Below, one piece after another: positions 9,112-16,266 of a stretch of DNA of 64,000 nt. Below the pieces are notes generated by a model. The model was given only the letters and a program-made list of their open reading frames with translations, ran no database searches and had not been told where the DNA came from. The position numbers and the translations under genes were made by a program. Every line of letters begins with the position of its first letter. Position 1 is the stretch's first letter. This stretch comes from Turneriella parva DSM 21527 (GTDB lineage Bacteria; Spirochaetota; Leptospiria; Turneriellales; Turneriellaceae), in assembly GCF_000266885.1 (NCBI RefSeq), contig NC_018020.1, positions 4,092,001 to 4,156,000 of the forward strand, read 5' to 3'.

Positions 9112-9942
9112 CTACTCTGCGTTGATAGAACGAATGATGCCGAAAAGAAAATTCTGAAAATCGATTTTACGTTTTTCGGCGATCTCGACAACTTCGCTGT
9201 GGTGCAGCGGAGCGGCGATACCTGCACCCATGTTCGTGATCACGCTGATGCCGAGAACGCGCATGCCGCACTGCCGCGCGACAATCGCTTCGGGCACTGT
9301 GCTCATGCCACACGCATCGGCACCGAGCGTGCGCAGCATACGTATCTCAGCCGGCGTTTCATACGTTGGCCCTGTAAGGCCCGCATAAACACCTTCGCGC
9401 AGGGGAATACCGAGCGCCTTGCCGACGCCGCGGGCCCGGTTCAAAAGTTCGCCTGTGTAGGTTTCACTCTGGTCGACAAAACGCTCGCCCCACTCTGCAT
9501 GGTGCTTGCCGATGAGCGGGTTCGCTGACATAAAATTGATGTGGTCTTGTATCAGCATGAAGTCACCCGGTTTGTAACCCATGTTGACGGCTCCCGCCGC
9601 ATTGGTAAGAATCAGCGTGCGCACACCTAACGCCGCCATCAGTCGAATACCAAACGAGACCTGTTGCATCGCATAGCCTTCGTAATAATGCACGCGCCCC
9701 TGCATCATCAAGACCGACGCTTCTTCAATAAAGCCGCCGACAAAACGCCCGACGTGGCCCTCAACCGTCGACTGCGGAAAACCCGGAATCGCGGCGTAGG
9801 GCACCGCGACGCTTTTTTCTGCGCGTTCAGCCATGTCTGAAAGGCCCGAACCCAGCACGATGCCGACCTGCAGCGGAAAGTTGATACGCGCGCGCAGCAC
9901 ATTCGCGGCGCTTTCGATTTCTTGAGGAGATATTTGAATCAT
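9112..9942 (-). CDS. punA: Purine nucleoside phosphorylase (trimeric type)
   Basis: A 276-residue cytoplasmic enzyme for phosphorolysis of guanosine/inosine in purine salvage. The phosphate-binding GSGLS loop, the GFPQSTVEGH segment, LTNAAGAVN, and the base-binding GPTYETPAEIR and STVPEAIVAR motifs are all present. Asn in VITNMGAG indicates specificity for 6-oxopurines, as in trimeric PNPs. ATG 9942 has an AAAGAG Shine-Dalgarno. It starts 1 nt after the stop of the GerMN-like gene, so the two are probably cotranscribed. Functional assignment is firm; precise substrate preference is inferred from the family. Confidence 0.95.
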   Translation of the reverse strand: MIQISPQEIESAANVLRARINFPLQVGIVLGSGLSDMAERAEKSVAVPYAAIPGFPQSTVEGHVGRFVGGFIEEASVLMMQGRVHYYEGYAMQQVSFGIRLMAALGVRTLILTNAAGAVNMGYKPGDFMLIQDHINFMSANPLIGKHHAEWGERFVDQSETYTGELLNRARGVGKALGIPLREGVYAGLTGPTYETPAEIRMLRTLGADACGMSTVPEAIVARQCGMRVLGISVITNMGAGIAAPLHHSEVVEIAEKRKIDFQNFLFGIIRSINAE

Positions 9943-9943
9943 G

Positions 9944-10654
9944 TCACTCTTTCAGCAACGCAAATTTTTCGCTGCCGAGATTTTTACGCAGCGACTCGAC
10001 AATGCAGAATTCAGTAATCTTTCGTTCATTGGGTGTCATTTTATCCCAAATCATTTTATCGGTTGAAATATAGACAGTGCCCTGGTATGTCCAGAGCGAG
10101 CGCAGAAACATCGATTCTTTGAGCAGGTTGCGCGCCTTGAGCGTTTCGACTTCGCCCGCGGGGCCCGCGATCAACTCAAGCATTACGCGCCGCGCCATAG
10201 CCTCGGCGGCCGACAGTTCAAGGCCCCCCACTGCTGACATTGGTTTTTGCACCTGCTTGCGCGTCAGCACTGTCTCTTCGGCAACCGCGGCATCGCTGAG
10301 CGGCCTTTCGCCCGCAGAATCGAGCTTTGGCTTCGCATCCGTTGTCTTCTCGGGGGCTTCGTCTTCGGGATAAATCTTCTCGATGCCCGTCAGCGATAAA
10401 GACCGGGGAAAATAGAGCTCAATGGAACTGCGCGACTCGATCGGGTCGGTGAATAAAAAAGCAACGGGGTTCAGCATCATCGCATAGCTGCTGCGCGTCA
10501 GCGACATGAAGGCTACGAAGTCAAGCACGAGCAAAATCGCCAGAAAGCGAAACAATATAAGAGGATTTCTCAAATATCTGATGGTCTGGTTGATCTTTGC
10601 TTCGATGCGCGCTGGAACAGAAATGACGCTATCTTTCAGCTTTTGCCAATTCAC
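9944..10654 (-). CDS. Single-pass membrane protein with GerMN-like domain
   Basis: A 236-residue protein starting at GTG 10654, inside the end of the amidase gene (26-nt overlap). It has an amphipathic, basic N-terminus, one membrane segment (about 34-53), a linker rich in Lys/Glu/Pro, and a C-terminal domain (about 150-236). There the succession LELIAGP...LWTYQGTVYIS...IVESLRKNL resembles the GerMN fold found with N-acetylmuramoyl amidases and in sporulation or cell-wall proteins. Overlap with the amidase gene suggests coupled translation and a joint role in peptidoglycan remodelling. The domain call rests on pattern resemblance only. Confidence 0.75.
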   Translation of the reverse strand: MNWQKLKDSVISVPARIEAKINQTIRYLRNPLILFRFLAILLVLDFVAFMSLTRSSYAMMLNPVAFLFTDPIESRSSIELYFPRSLSLTGIEKIYPEDEAPEKTTDAKPKLDSAGERPLSDAAVAEETVLTRKQVQKPMSAVGGLELSAAEAMARRVMLELIAGPAGEVETLKARNLLKESMFLRSLWTYQGTVYISTDKMIWDKMTPNERKITEFCIVESLRKNLGSEKFALLKE

Positions 10655-11762
10655 TTAAAAAGACCCCGATACCCCGGCTGACACCTTCTGCAAACGCCTT
10701 ACGATATTCAACACTGTTCAGTCTCTTCAAATCGTCTTTGTTCGTCAGGTAGCCTGTCTCAATGAGAATCGCCGGCATGAGAGAGCCCCTCAGAACCGCG
10801 AAATCTGCCTTCTTCACTTTTCGCGGTTTAATCATACCGTCAAGGCGATTCGCCATGCCCGAAAACACCTGCCGCGCCAGCGTCTTGCTCTCGCGCTGAA
10901 TCTGCGCGTTCATCAGCTGGCTCGTGAGTTTGCGTATGTACGCACTGCTTTCATACTTGAGGTTTTCACGCAGCATCAGCTGGCGCGACTTTGTGTTGTC
11001 AGGGTTTTGGGCCAGGTAATACACCTCAAACCCTTTAACCCGAGGTGAAAGCGTTGAATTGCAGTGAATACTCACGAAGATGCCGAATCGCCCTTTGTCG
11101 CTCCGCCGGTTCGCCAGGTCGCTGCGCTTTTCGAGGCGTATGAAGCGGTCGCCGCTGCGGGTCATATAAATGTTCACGCCGGGAAAATCGGCTTTGAGTT
11201 GCGCTTTTAGAGTATGCGCGAGCGTCAGGGTGATATCCTTTTCATTGACATCGAAGTAGCCCAATGCGCCCGAATCTTTGCCGCCATGGCCGGCATCGAT
11301 AAATATGAAATCGAGTTTTTCAGTCGCGTCGCGCGGCTTGTCGCGCACGACGAGAAGGTTGTTGCGGTTGAACCGGTATGAAACTGGTACGCTGAGCTCA
11401 GTGAGAATTTCTTCGACAAATTCGCGTGAGAAAAATATGCCATCGTCTTCGATCGCACCGACATCGTCGAGCTCGCGCAACTCGCTCTGCGACTGGTATT
11501 GCGCCTCGTCGAGGCGAAAGAGTATAACACGCTTTTTCATGCGCAACTCGCCCTGACCTTCGTTTTTGTCGAAGGTGACGATCAGGTCTGCATGCACACG
11601 ACGCAGGTTCGCGAATGACAGATACGCACGCTTGTTGATCTGCACCAGGGTGAAGCGCAGCTTTTCTTTTTCACGCGCCTCGCCCGACGCAGCAAAAAGC
11701 GAAACCGATGCGCCAGCGGTGAAAACCAGCGACAAGAACAGCGTTTTTGCAGAGCGAGACAT
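10629..11762 (-). CDS. N-acetylmuramoyl-L-alanine amidase (Amidase_3)
   Basis: A 377-residue secreted amidase that cleaves the bond between MurNAc and the stem peptide. The signal peptide is MSRSAKTLFLSLVFTAGASV to about residue 25; residues 35-140 form an AMIN-like or beta region. The catalytic domain runs from about 150 to the end, with zinc ligands His159 (DAGHGG), Glu174 and His233 (SIHCN), and catalytic Glu335 (LIETGYL). The open frame reaches 11945, but those 61 extra residues come from the IS30 end and upstream DNA, so I start at ATG 11762, where the signal peptide begins. A weak promoter (TTGGCG, 16 nt, GATAAC) lies about 26 nt upstream. The IS30 insertion ends 73 nt upstream. Confidence 0.92.
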   Translation of the reverse strand: MSRSAKTLFLSLVFTAGASVSLFAASGEAREKEKLRFTLVQINKRAYLSFANLRRVHADLIVTFDKNEGQGELRMKKRVILFRLDEAQYQSQSELRELDDVGAIEDDGIFFSREFVEEILTELSVPVSYRFNRNNLLVVRDKPRDATEKLDFIFIDAGHGGKDSGALGYFDVNEKDITLTLAHTLKAQLKADFPGVNIYMTRSGDRFIRLEKRSDLANRRSDKGRFGIFVSIHCNSTLSPRVKGFEVYYLAQNPDNTKSRQLMLRENLKYESSAYIRKLTSQLMNAQIQRESKTLARQVFSGMANRLDGMIKPRKVKKADFAVLRGSLMPAILIETGYLTNKDDLKRLNSVEYRKAFAEGVSRGIGVFLSELAKAER

Positions 11763-11835
11763 AAGGGGCGCCGGCCGTAAAATCGTTATCGAATGCTGCG
11801 AGAGAGCGCCAAGCGATTTCACAGCCGAATGGCAG

Positions 11836-11861
11836 ATTCCAAAACGAAGTGCGAAAGGGAT
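11836..11861 (+). repeat. IS30 left inverted repeat
   Basis: It begins ATTCCAAAACGAAGTGCGA and matches the reverse complement of 12864-12889 at 24 of 26 positions. It lies 73 nt upstream of the amidase start. Confidence 0.88.
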
Positions 11862-11927
11862 AAAGTAATGTAAGGCCGCTCCCGGGTTTCGAGGTTGATT
11901 TGCGAAAAACGACCACGGAGCCCCCGG

Positions 11928-12893
11928 ATGCGACCCTACGTTCAACTATCAAATGATGAAAGACTGCGTATAGAAGAAAGCCTTGCTGAGGGCCTCAAGG
12001 CCAGCCAAATCGCCAGAAATCTTAAGCGACACCCGAGCACTATTTTTCGAGAGATTCGGCGTAATTCAATGCCACGACATTACAGCGCGCGGTGCGCCAG
12101 AGACGAGGCGCGAAAGCGCCAGACTAATACCAACGCCGCGAAGGTTACACCAGAGCTTTGGTCAGAGATCGGAGCATCGCTCAAGTCGACGCTGTCACCA
12201 GAACAGATCGCAGGCCGCATGCGCCTAGAACGTTTCGACGGTGTCTGCATGCAGACGATTTACAATCATGTGCGCAAGAAATCCGGCACATCGAATTTTT
12301 ATCGCCTGTGCCTGCGCCGCAAAGGCAAACCATACAAGCGCAAAGTGAGGATTGAGGCTGAAAACAAAGGGTTTTTTCGCATTCACGACCTGCCAGCCGA
12401 AGCTTTGACGCGACGCAAACCCGGCTACTGGGAGGGCGATTTGGTCGAGGGTAAAATGGGCACCGGGCAGATTGCAACTTTCGTCGAAAGGCATTCGCGT
12501 TACTTGCTCGCGGCGAAACTGGAGCGCAAATTGGTGACACAGTTTAACGCTGCAGCGCGCGACCTATTCGCCGACATCGATAACGAACGGCTGCGGGGTA
12601 TCATTTACGATCGGGGCACCGAGATGAGTGGCTACCGCGACCTGCAGCAAGTGCTGAACTGCGGCATCTACTTTTGTGACCCCGGCTCGCCATGGCAGAG
12701 AGGTACGAACGAAAACACGAACGGCCTGCTGCGCGAGTCTTTTCCCAAAGGCACAGATTTTCGGCGCATCGACCAGGAACAGGTTGACGCAGCGCTTAAA
12801 TTACTAAATAACCGACCACGCAAGCGGCTGAATTACCGAACCCCGGCCGAGGTCTACTTTCGCAGCCCTATCGCACTTCGTTTTGGAATGTAA
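11928..12893 (+). CDS. IS30-family transposase
   Basis: A 321-residue DDE transposase. An N-terminal helix-turn-helix (about 5-45, LSNDERLRIEESL...SQIARNLKRHPSTIFREI) is typical of IS30. The catalytic triad is Asp171 (WEGDLVEG), Asp228 (IYDRGTEM) and Glu262 (GTNENTNG), with the 33-residue spacing expected for the second Asp and Glu. ATG 11928 has a GGAG Shine-Dalgarno 7 nt upstream; the longer frame from 11895 has none. The right terminal repeat encodes the last residues (about AL/RFG), and the final ATG codon and TAA stop use bases at or beyond the inferred element border. Nothing is truncated. Confidence 0.94.
   Translation: MRPYVQLSNDERLRIEESLAEGLKASQIARNLKRHPSTIFREIRRNSMPRHYSARCARDEARKRQTNTNAAKVTPELWSEIGASLKSTLSPEQIAGRMRLERFDGVCMQTIYNHVRKKSGTSNFYRLCLRRKGKPYKRKVRIEAENKGFFRIHDLPAEALTRRKPGYWEGDLVEGKMGTGQIATFVERHSRYLLAAKLERKLVTQFNAAARDLFADIDNERLRGIIYDRGTEMSGYRDLQQVLNCGIYFCDPGSPWQRGTNENTNGLLRESFPKGTDFRRIDQEQVDAALKLLNNRPRKRLNYRTPAEVYFRSPIALRFGM
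12864..12889 (-). repeat. IS30 right inverted repeat
   Basis: It is the reverse complement of the left repeat with two mismatches. It lies wholly within the 3' end of the transposase gene; the stop codon TAA (12891-12893) lies just outside it. Confidence 0.88.
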
Positions 12894-12951
12894 GAATGCC
12901 GAACGGGCCTGATGAGGCTAATCGGTTGACCCGTCTCTTCTGCCTCCGGTT

Positions 12952-13608
12952 GTGGCGCGCGTGGTCGACCACTACCACCAGATTATTGTCAACACGCATG
13001 TCAGGCGCTCGCACCTGACATACGGCGAGTACTTTCAAGACGAAAAAACCCGGCAGCTCGCCGACTATTTCTTCGAGAAGATCTACACACTCGAAGGCAA
13101 AGCCGAGCGCGATGAACTGGCGGTGAAAACCTATAACCGATTCAAGGGCATGATTTCTGAGAAAAGCCGCGAGCGCATTGAAAACCTGCTGCTGCTCAAT
13201 GAGCTGACAGACGAACTGGACATGCAAATGGCGGCTGTCATTCGCAAAGAAAAAAAGTTTATAGTTAAGCACGACGGCATTGAGCACGTTGACCTAAAGA
13301 AGCTGCCGGCGCTCTACCGAAAGGCAAACGACATGAATGCGCGGGTAAAACAACTTAAGCTCGTCGTCACAAACCTCGAGTCATTTTTTGAACTCAGCAA
13401 GCACCCGCTCGCGGGCGTGGTCATGAAGCCGGTTTCACTCGCGGCACGCACCGTGGGGGCCCTCAAGCTCTACCGTGTTTTCGAAGAAGGTTACGCTGCG
13501 ACGAAACCGGTTTCGCGCGAGGTTTTCTTCGAATTCACGCAGTACGTTCGCGGGCATGAGACGCAGTTTCTCGAGAAAATCTACAAAAAGCACATCCACC
13601 TGCTTTAG
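12952..13608 (+). CDS. Unassigned 218-residue helical protein
   Basis: The gene begins at GTG 12952. An in-frame TAA at 12919 and the absence of other starts fix this, but no Shine-Dalgarno is visible. The product is soluble-looking, charged and probably mostly helical (for example the Lys/Glu/Leu-rich stretch at about 60-100), with neither signal peptide nor membrane segments. I recognise no family. It lies just right of the IS30 element, so its native promoter could have been displaced by the insertion; its frame is not itself interrupted. It ends 11 nt before the FNR-like gene and is probably cotranscribed with it. Confidence 0.8.
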   Translation: MARVVDHYHQIIVNTHVRRSHLTYGEYFQDEKTRQLADYFFEKIYTLEGKAERDELAVKTYNRFKGMISEKSRERIENLLLLNELTDELDMQMAAVIRKEKKFIVKHDGIEHVDLKKLPALYRKANDMNARVKQLKLVVTNLESFFELSKHPLAGVVMKPVSLAARTVGALKLYRVFEEGYAATKPVSREVFFEFTQYVRGHETQFLEKIYKKHIHLL

Positions 13609-13619
13609 GGCCAACGACT

Positions 13620-14237
13620 ATGCAGCTGCAAACTGACATCATCTCGAGCAAGACCGATTCCGCAGGGTACACCCATTTGAGGGTCCGCCGACCCCAGGGT
13701 TTCGACTATGTTGCAGGCCAGTACGTCACGCTCGCGAACGGCAACGAAGAGAAGCCGCGTTTTCTCGCGATTGCCTCAAACACATCAGAGGCCGAACTGC
13801 TTTTTGTTTCGCGCCATGAAACAGACCCCAGGCAACCGGTAAAACTGTCGGCACCGCAGGGCAAAGGTTTTGGCTGTAATTTCGACTTGCCCGGCGCTTT
13901 TCTTTTTATCACACACGGGACGGGAATCTCGGCGGTTCGCTCGGCGGTCGTGGAGCGGCAAAAGCGCGGCCATGCGGGTGACTTTCTGCTCTATGGCGCG
14001 CAAAACGTGCAGGCTTTGCCTGAGATCGACTGCCTCGGCGAGGCGGCGGGTCTGCGGCAGCTAAGGGCCTTCTCAAAAACCGCAACCTCGCAGCACGTGC
14101 AGGATATTCTGCAATCGCTCGACCTGTCTTCTGTTGCGGCAATGATCTTAATAGGTTCAAAAGAGATGATGCAGTCGTGCCGTGAAATTTGCGCGCAAAA
14201 AGATTTCGACGCAGCGAAAATATTCTCGAATTACTGA
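13620..14237 (+). CDS. Ferredoxin-NADP reductase-like flavoprotein
   Basis: A 205-residue small member of the FNR superfamily. It has an FAD-binding beta-barrel (about 1-90) with the RFLAIAS segment equivalent to RxxS. A nucleotide-binding half (about 95-205) follows, with the glycine motif THGTGISAVRS and the late IGSKEMMQSC motif, where NAD(P)H usually binds. There is no 2Fe-2S domain, so the electron acceptor must be a separate protein. It is shorter than most FNRs and ends SNY instead of the usual aromatic-Glu pattern. The neighbours give no pathway. Confidence 0.85.
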   Translation: MQLQTDIISSKTDSAGYTHLRVRRPQGFDYVAGQYVTLANGNEEKPRFLAIASNTSEAELLFVSRHETDPRQPVKLSAPQGKGFGCNFDLPGAFLFITHGTGISAVRSAVVERQKRGHAGDFLLYGAQNVQALPEIDCLGEAAGLRQLRAFSKTATSQHVQDILQSLDLSSVAAMILIGSKEMMQSCREICAQKDFDAAKIFSNY

Positions 14238-14247
14238 CAGCCGATTC

Positions 14248-15051
14248 TTATTTCTGGCAGACGTTGCAGAAGAAGGTGCTGCGCCCGCCGAGCACTGTTT
14301 TTTGAATTTGCGCGCCACAGTTTTTGCAAGGCTCACCGGCACGGTTATAGACCAGAAACTCTTTTTGGTATGCGCCGGTGCTGTATTCACGCTCACCGGG
14401 CAATGAGTAGACAAAGTCAGAAATGCTGCTCCCCTTTTTATCGATCGCGCGGCGCAGCACTTTCTCGCAGGCGGTAATCAGCCGTGCTGCTTCTGCAGCG
14501 GTGAGGCGCTTGCCGCGGCGGTGCGGATCTATACCTGCGGCAAAGAGCATTTCGGCGGCATAGATATTGCCGATGCCGGCAATGATCTTCTGGTTGAGCA
14601 AGATCGATTTAATCGGCGCACTGCTTTGAGTCATCTTTTGAATCAGCGCCTCGCGATTTTGGACACCGAGTGCATCGACACCTGCCGGGAGCGCAGCCAA
14701 TGCCTTGTTGCCTGCGAGTACGAACGCGAAACGGCGCACATCGACAAAGCAGAGTGTCGCCTGCGAAAACCGAAACACAACTTTGGTGTAGGCCGACGCG
14801 CCCGGGCTGGTCAAGAGCAGTCGCCCCGTCATGCCGAGGTGAAACAGCACGGGAAAATCACCAAAGTCGAGTAATAGGTATTTGCCCAAACGGCGAATGC
14901 CAGTCAATTGTTGTGCCACAGCACCCTTGAACTGGGCTGCTGTGGCGCGGTAGCGCAGCCGACCGTCCGGTAGTTCGACCTTGCGCAGCCTCTGGCCGAC
15001 GAGGCCTGAAAGTGAGCGGCGAACAGTTTCAACTTCGGGAAGTTCGGGCAT
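14248..15051 (-). CDS. mutM: Formamidopyrimidine-DNA glycosylase
   Basis: A 267-residue base-excision repair enzyme removing 8-oxoguanine and formamidopyrimidines. The N-terminus MPELPEVE supplies catalytic Pro2 and Glu3. The conserved GKYLLLDF lysine region follows, then the helix-two-turn-helix, and a C-terminal zinc finger with Cys242, Cys245, Cys262 and Cys265. It converges with the FNR-like gene (10 nt between stops). All catalytic features are intact, and length is normal for Fpg. Confidence 0.97.
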   Translation of the reverse strand: MPELPEVETVRRSLSGLVGQRLRKVELPDGRLRYRATAAQFKGAVAQQLTGIRRLGKYLLLDFGDFPVLFHLGMTGRLLLTSPGASAYTKVVFRFSQATLCFVDVRRFAFVLAGNKALAALPAGVDALGVQNREALIQKMTQSSAPIKSILLNQKIIAGIGNIYAAEMLFAAGIDPHRRGKRLTAAEAARLITACEKVLRRAIDKKGSSISDFVYSLPGEREYSTGAYQKEFLVYNRAGEPCKNCGAQIQKTVLGGRSTFFCNVCQK

Positions 15052-15194
15052 GACGGTATAGATCCCCCTTCTGATCTACCGAAGCACTACAACCCGGCGT
15101 AAATGCAAAACCCTAAAAGCGGCACGCAGATTCACGAAAATAGGAATTATTTACCTGACACCTGACCACAGAGTCATATGCATTCAAATTTTTG

Positions 15195-15223
15195 TTGCCG
15201 GGTATTAAGCGGCGCGATAAATT
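15195..15223 (+). promoter_or_regulatory. Candidate leaderless-type promoter of the LolA-like gene
   Basis: TTGCCG, 17 nt, TAAATT: each hexamer matches the sigma-70 consensus at 4 of 6 positions. The -10-like box ends exactly 6 nt before ATG 15230, which would put transcription start at or beside the A of the start codon. No Shine-Dalgarno is present. Confidence 0.5.
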
Positions 15224-15229
15224 AACCAA

Positions 15230-15988
15230 ATGGTTAAAAACATACTCCTATTCGGCCTGGCAGTTTTCGCCGTCTACGGCGACGAAGCCTATGACATAGC
15301 AGCGAAGGCTGAAAAGACGCAGCGCAACTTTGGCGACGAAACCGTCGAATCGACGATGAGCCTCATCGCCGCGAACGGCTCGGTTGTGACGCGCAAAACC
15401 AAGAACTTTACGCTCGAACGCGCGGGCAGCCGTGATTACCAGTTGTTTCAGTTTCTCGAGCCGGCCGATGTGCGCGGCACCTCACTGTTGACGCACCAAG
15501 ATCCAAAGGGCGACGACAGCCAATGGCTGTACCTGCCCGAACTGCGCCGTGTCAAAAGAATATCCTCATCGGGTAAAACGGGCTCATTCATGGGCAGCGA
15601 ATTCACGTACGAAGACGTCGGCGGCAACACGCTCGACCGTTTCAAATATGTAAAACTTGCCGACGAAACCTACAAAGGTAAGCCGTGCTACGTGCTTGAG
15701 AAGACACCCACATATGCGAACAGCGGTTACACCAAAATCAAAATGTGGATTTCGAAAGACAACAACCTTGTGCTGAGACAAGACTTCTTCGACCGCAAGA
15801 ATTCTCTTTTGAAAATCATGACATTCGACGGCCACAAACAGTATGGCACCACCTGGCGCAGCCAGAAGATCAGCGTCGAAAACCTGCAGACAAAAAAGAA
15901 AAGCGTGCTTGAGTTCACGAGCCGCAAAATGCGCTCGGGGCTTTCGAACGATCTTTTCACCGAACGCAACCTGCAGCGTTTGCAGTAG
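15230..15988 (+). CDS. LolA-like outer-membrane lipoprotein-sorting family protein
   Basis: A 252-residue periplasmic protein with a short signal peptide (MVKNILLFGLAVFAVYG). The rest is a beta-rich fold resembling the LolA-like proteins encoded with MMPL/RND exporters. Motifs include FLEPADVRGTSLL, DSQWLYLPELRRVKRI, GSFMGSEFTYED and the late MWISKDNNLVLRQDFFD. Such proteins are thought to carry a lipid or lipoprotein between inner and outer membrane. The genes for a DUF1302-like outer-membrane protein and an MMPL permease follow on the same strand, which supports an envelope lipid-transport role. It has no Shine-Dalgarno, and its stop codon abuts the stop of an antisense small gene. Confidence 0.85.
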   Translation: MVKNILLFGLAVFAVYGDEAYDIAAKAEKTQRNFGDETVESTMSLIAANGSVVTRKTKNFTLERAGSRDYQLFQFLEPADVRGTSLLTHQDPKGDDSQWLYLPELRRVKRISSSGKTGSFMGSEFTYEDVGGNTLDRFKYVKLADETYKGKPCYVLEKTPTYANSGYTKIKMWISKDNNLVLRQDFFDRKNSLLKIMTFDGHKQYGTTWRSQKISVENLQTKKKSVLEFTSRKMRSGLSNDLFTERNLQRLQ

Positions 15989-16153
15989 TTATTTCGGACG
16001 AATATAATAGGCTATGCTCAAAATGCTGCTAACCAAGCCGGCTACAAAAGCAAAAGACTCAATGACTTGCTTATATTCCGGGTATGTTTGTAGCAGAGCA
16101 GCTGCCGTACTGAGAAAGAAAACGCCCAGAACAAATAAGAATCGCTTGTTCAC
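15989..16153 (-). CDS. Small membrane protein (54 aa), antisense unit gene 2
   Basis: GTG 16153 to TAA 15989 encodes 54 residues: a basic N-terminus (VNKR), a membrane segment of about 5-22, a short polar part with Tyr/Glu/Lys, and a second hydrophobic segment (about 34-50), ending IRPK. A small two-pass inner-membrane protein is expected. The start overlaps the stop of the upstream 38-residue gene as GTGA, a classical coupling arrangement. Its stop touches the stop of the LolA-like gene with no base between them. I recognise no family. The clean hydrophobic layout and the upstream promoter support it; the small size limits confidence. Confidence 0.6.
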   Translation of the reverse strand: MNKRFLFVLGVFFLSTAAALLQTYPEYKQVIESFAFVAGLVSSILSIAYYIRPK

Positions 16154-16266
16154 TTTTTCAGGTCTTTTCGAACTTCGTCGCTGACCATGCCAGCAAGACC
16201 GACCCCAAAAAAATACAAGCCAGAGGCGATGAGCAGAGTAATACCGGTAATCATCATCCAACTCAT
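16150..16266 (-). CDS. Small membrane protein (38 aa), antisense unit gene 1
   Basis: ATG 16266 to TGA 16150 encodes 38 residues: one membrane segment (about 4-28, MMITGITLLIASGLYFFGVG) and a charged tail (SDEVRKDLKK). A strong promoter, TTGACA-17-TATTTT, lies directly upstream with 6 nt between the -10 box and ATG, so the message would be leaderless. Its ATG abuts back to back with the ATG of the plus-strand outer-membrane protein gene. No family is recognised. Possible roles are as a small regulator or accessory subunit of the adjacent MMPL exporter, but that is only inferred from position. Confidence 0.6.
   Translation of the reverse strand: MSWMMITGITLLIASGLYFFGVGLAGMVSDEVRKDLKK

Larger units (their letters stand above)
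11836..12889 (+). mobile_element. Complete IS30-family insertion sequence
   Basis: The element is bounded by 26-bp inverted repeats with 24 matches (11836-11861 and 12864-12889) and contains one intact transposase gene. It lies between the divergent amidase gene and an unassigned gene at 12952. No target duplication is obvious at these borders. The outermost AT is self-complementary and occurs at both ends, so it could instead be a 2-bp duplication, in which case the ends begin TCCAAAACG. The transposase is full length and has all catalytic residues, so the element may be active. Confidence 0.88.

Noticed and set aside
11832-11836. Target-site duplication of 3 or more bases around the IS30 element
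   Set aside because: Left flank ends GGCAG and right flank starts GTAAG; only a possible AT, which is self-complementary, could be a duplication.
11763-11945. 61-residue N-terminal extension of the amidase frame
   Set aside because: It crosses the IS30 left end and lacks homology; a proper signal peptide begins at ATG 11762.
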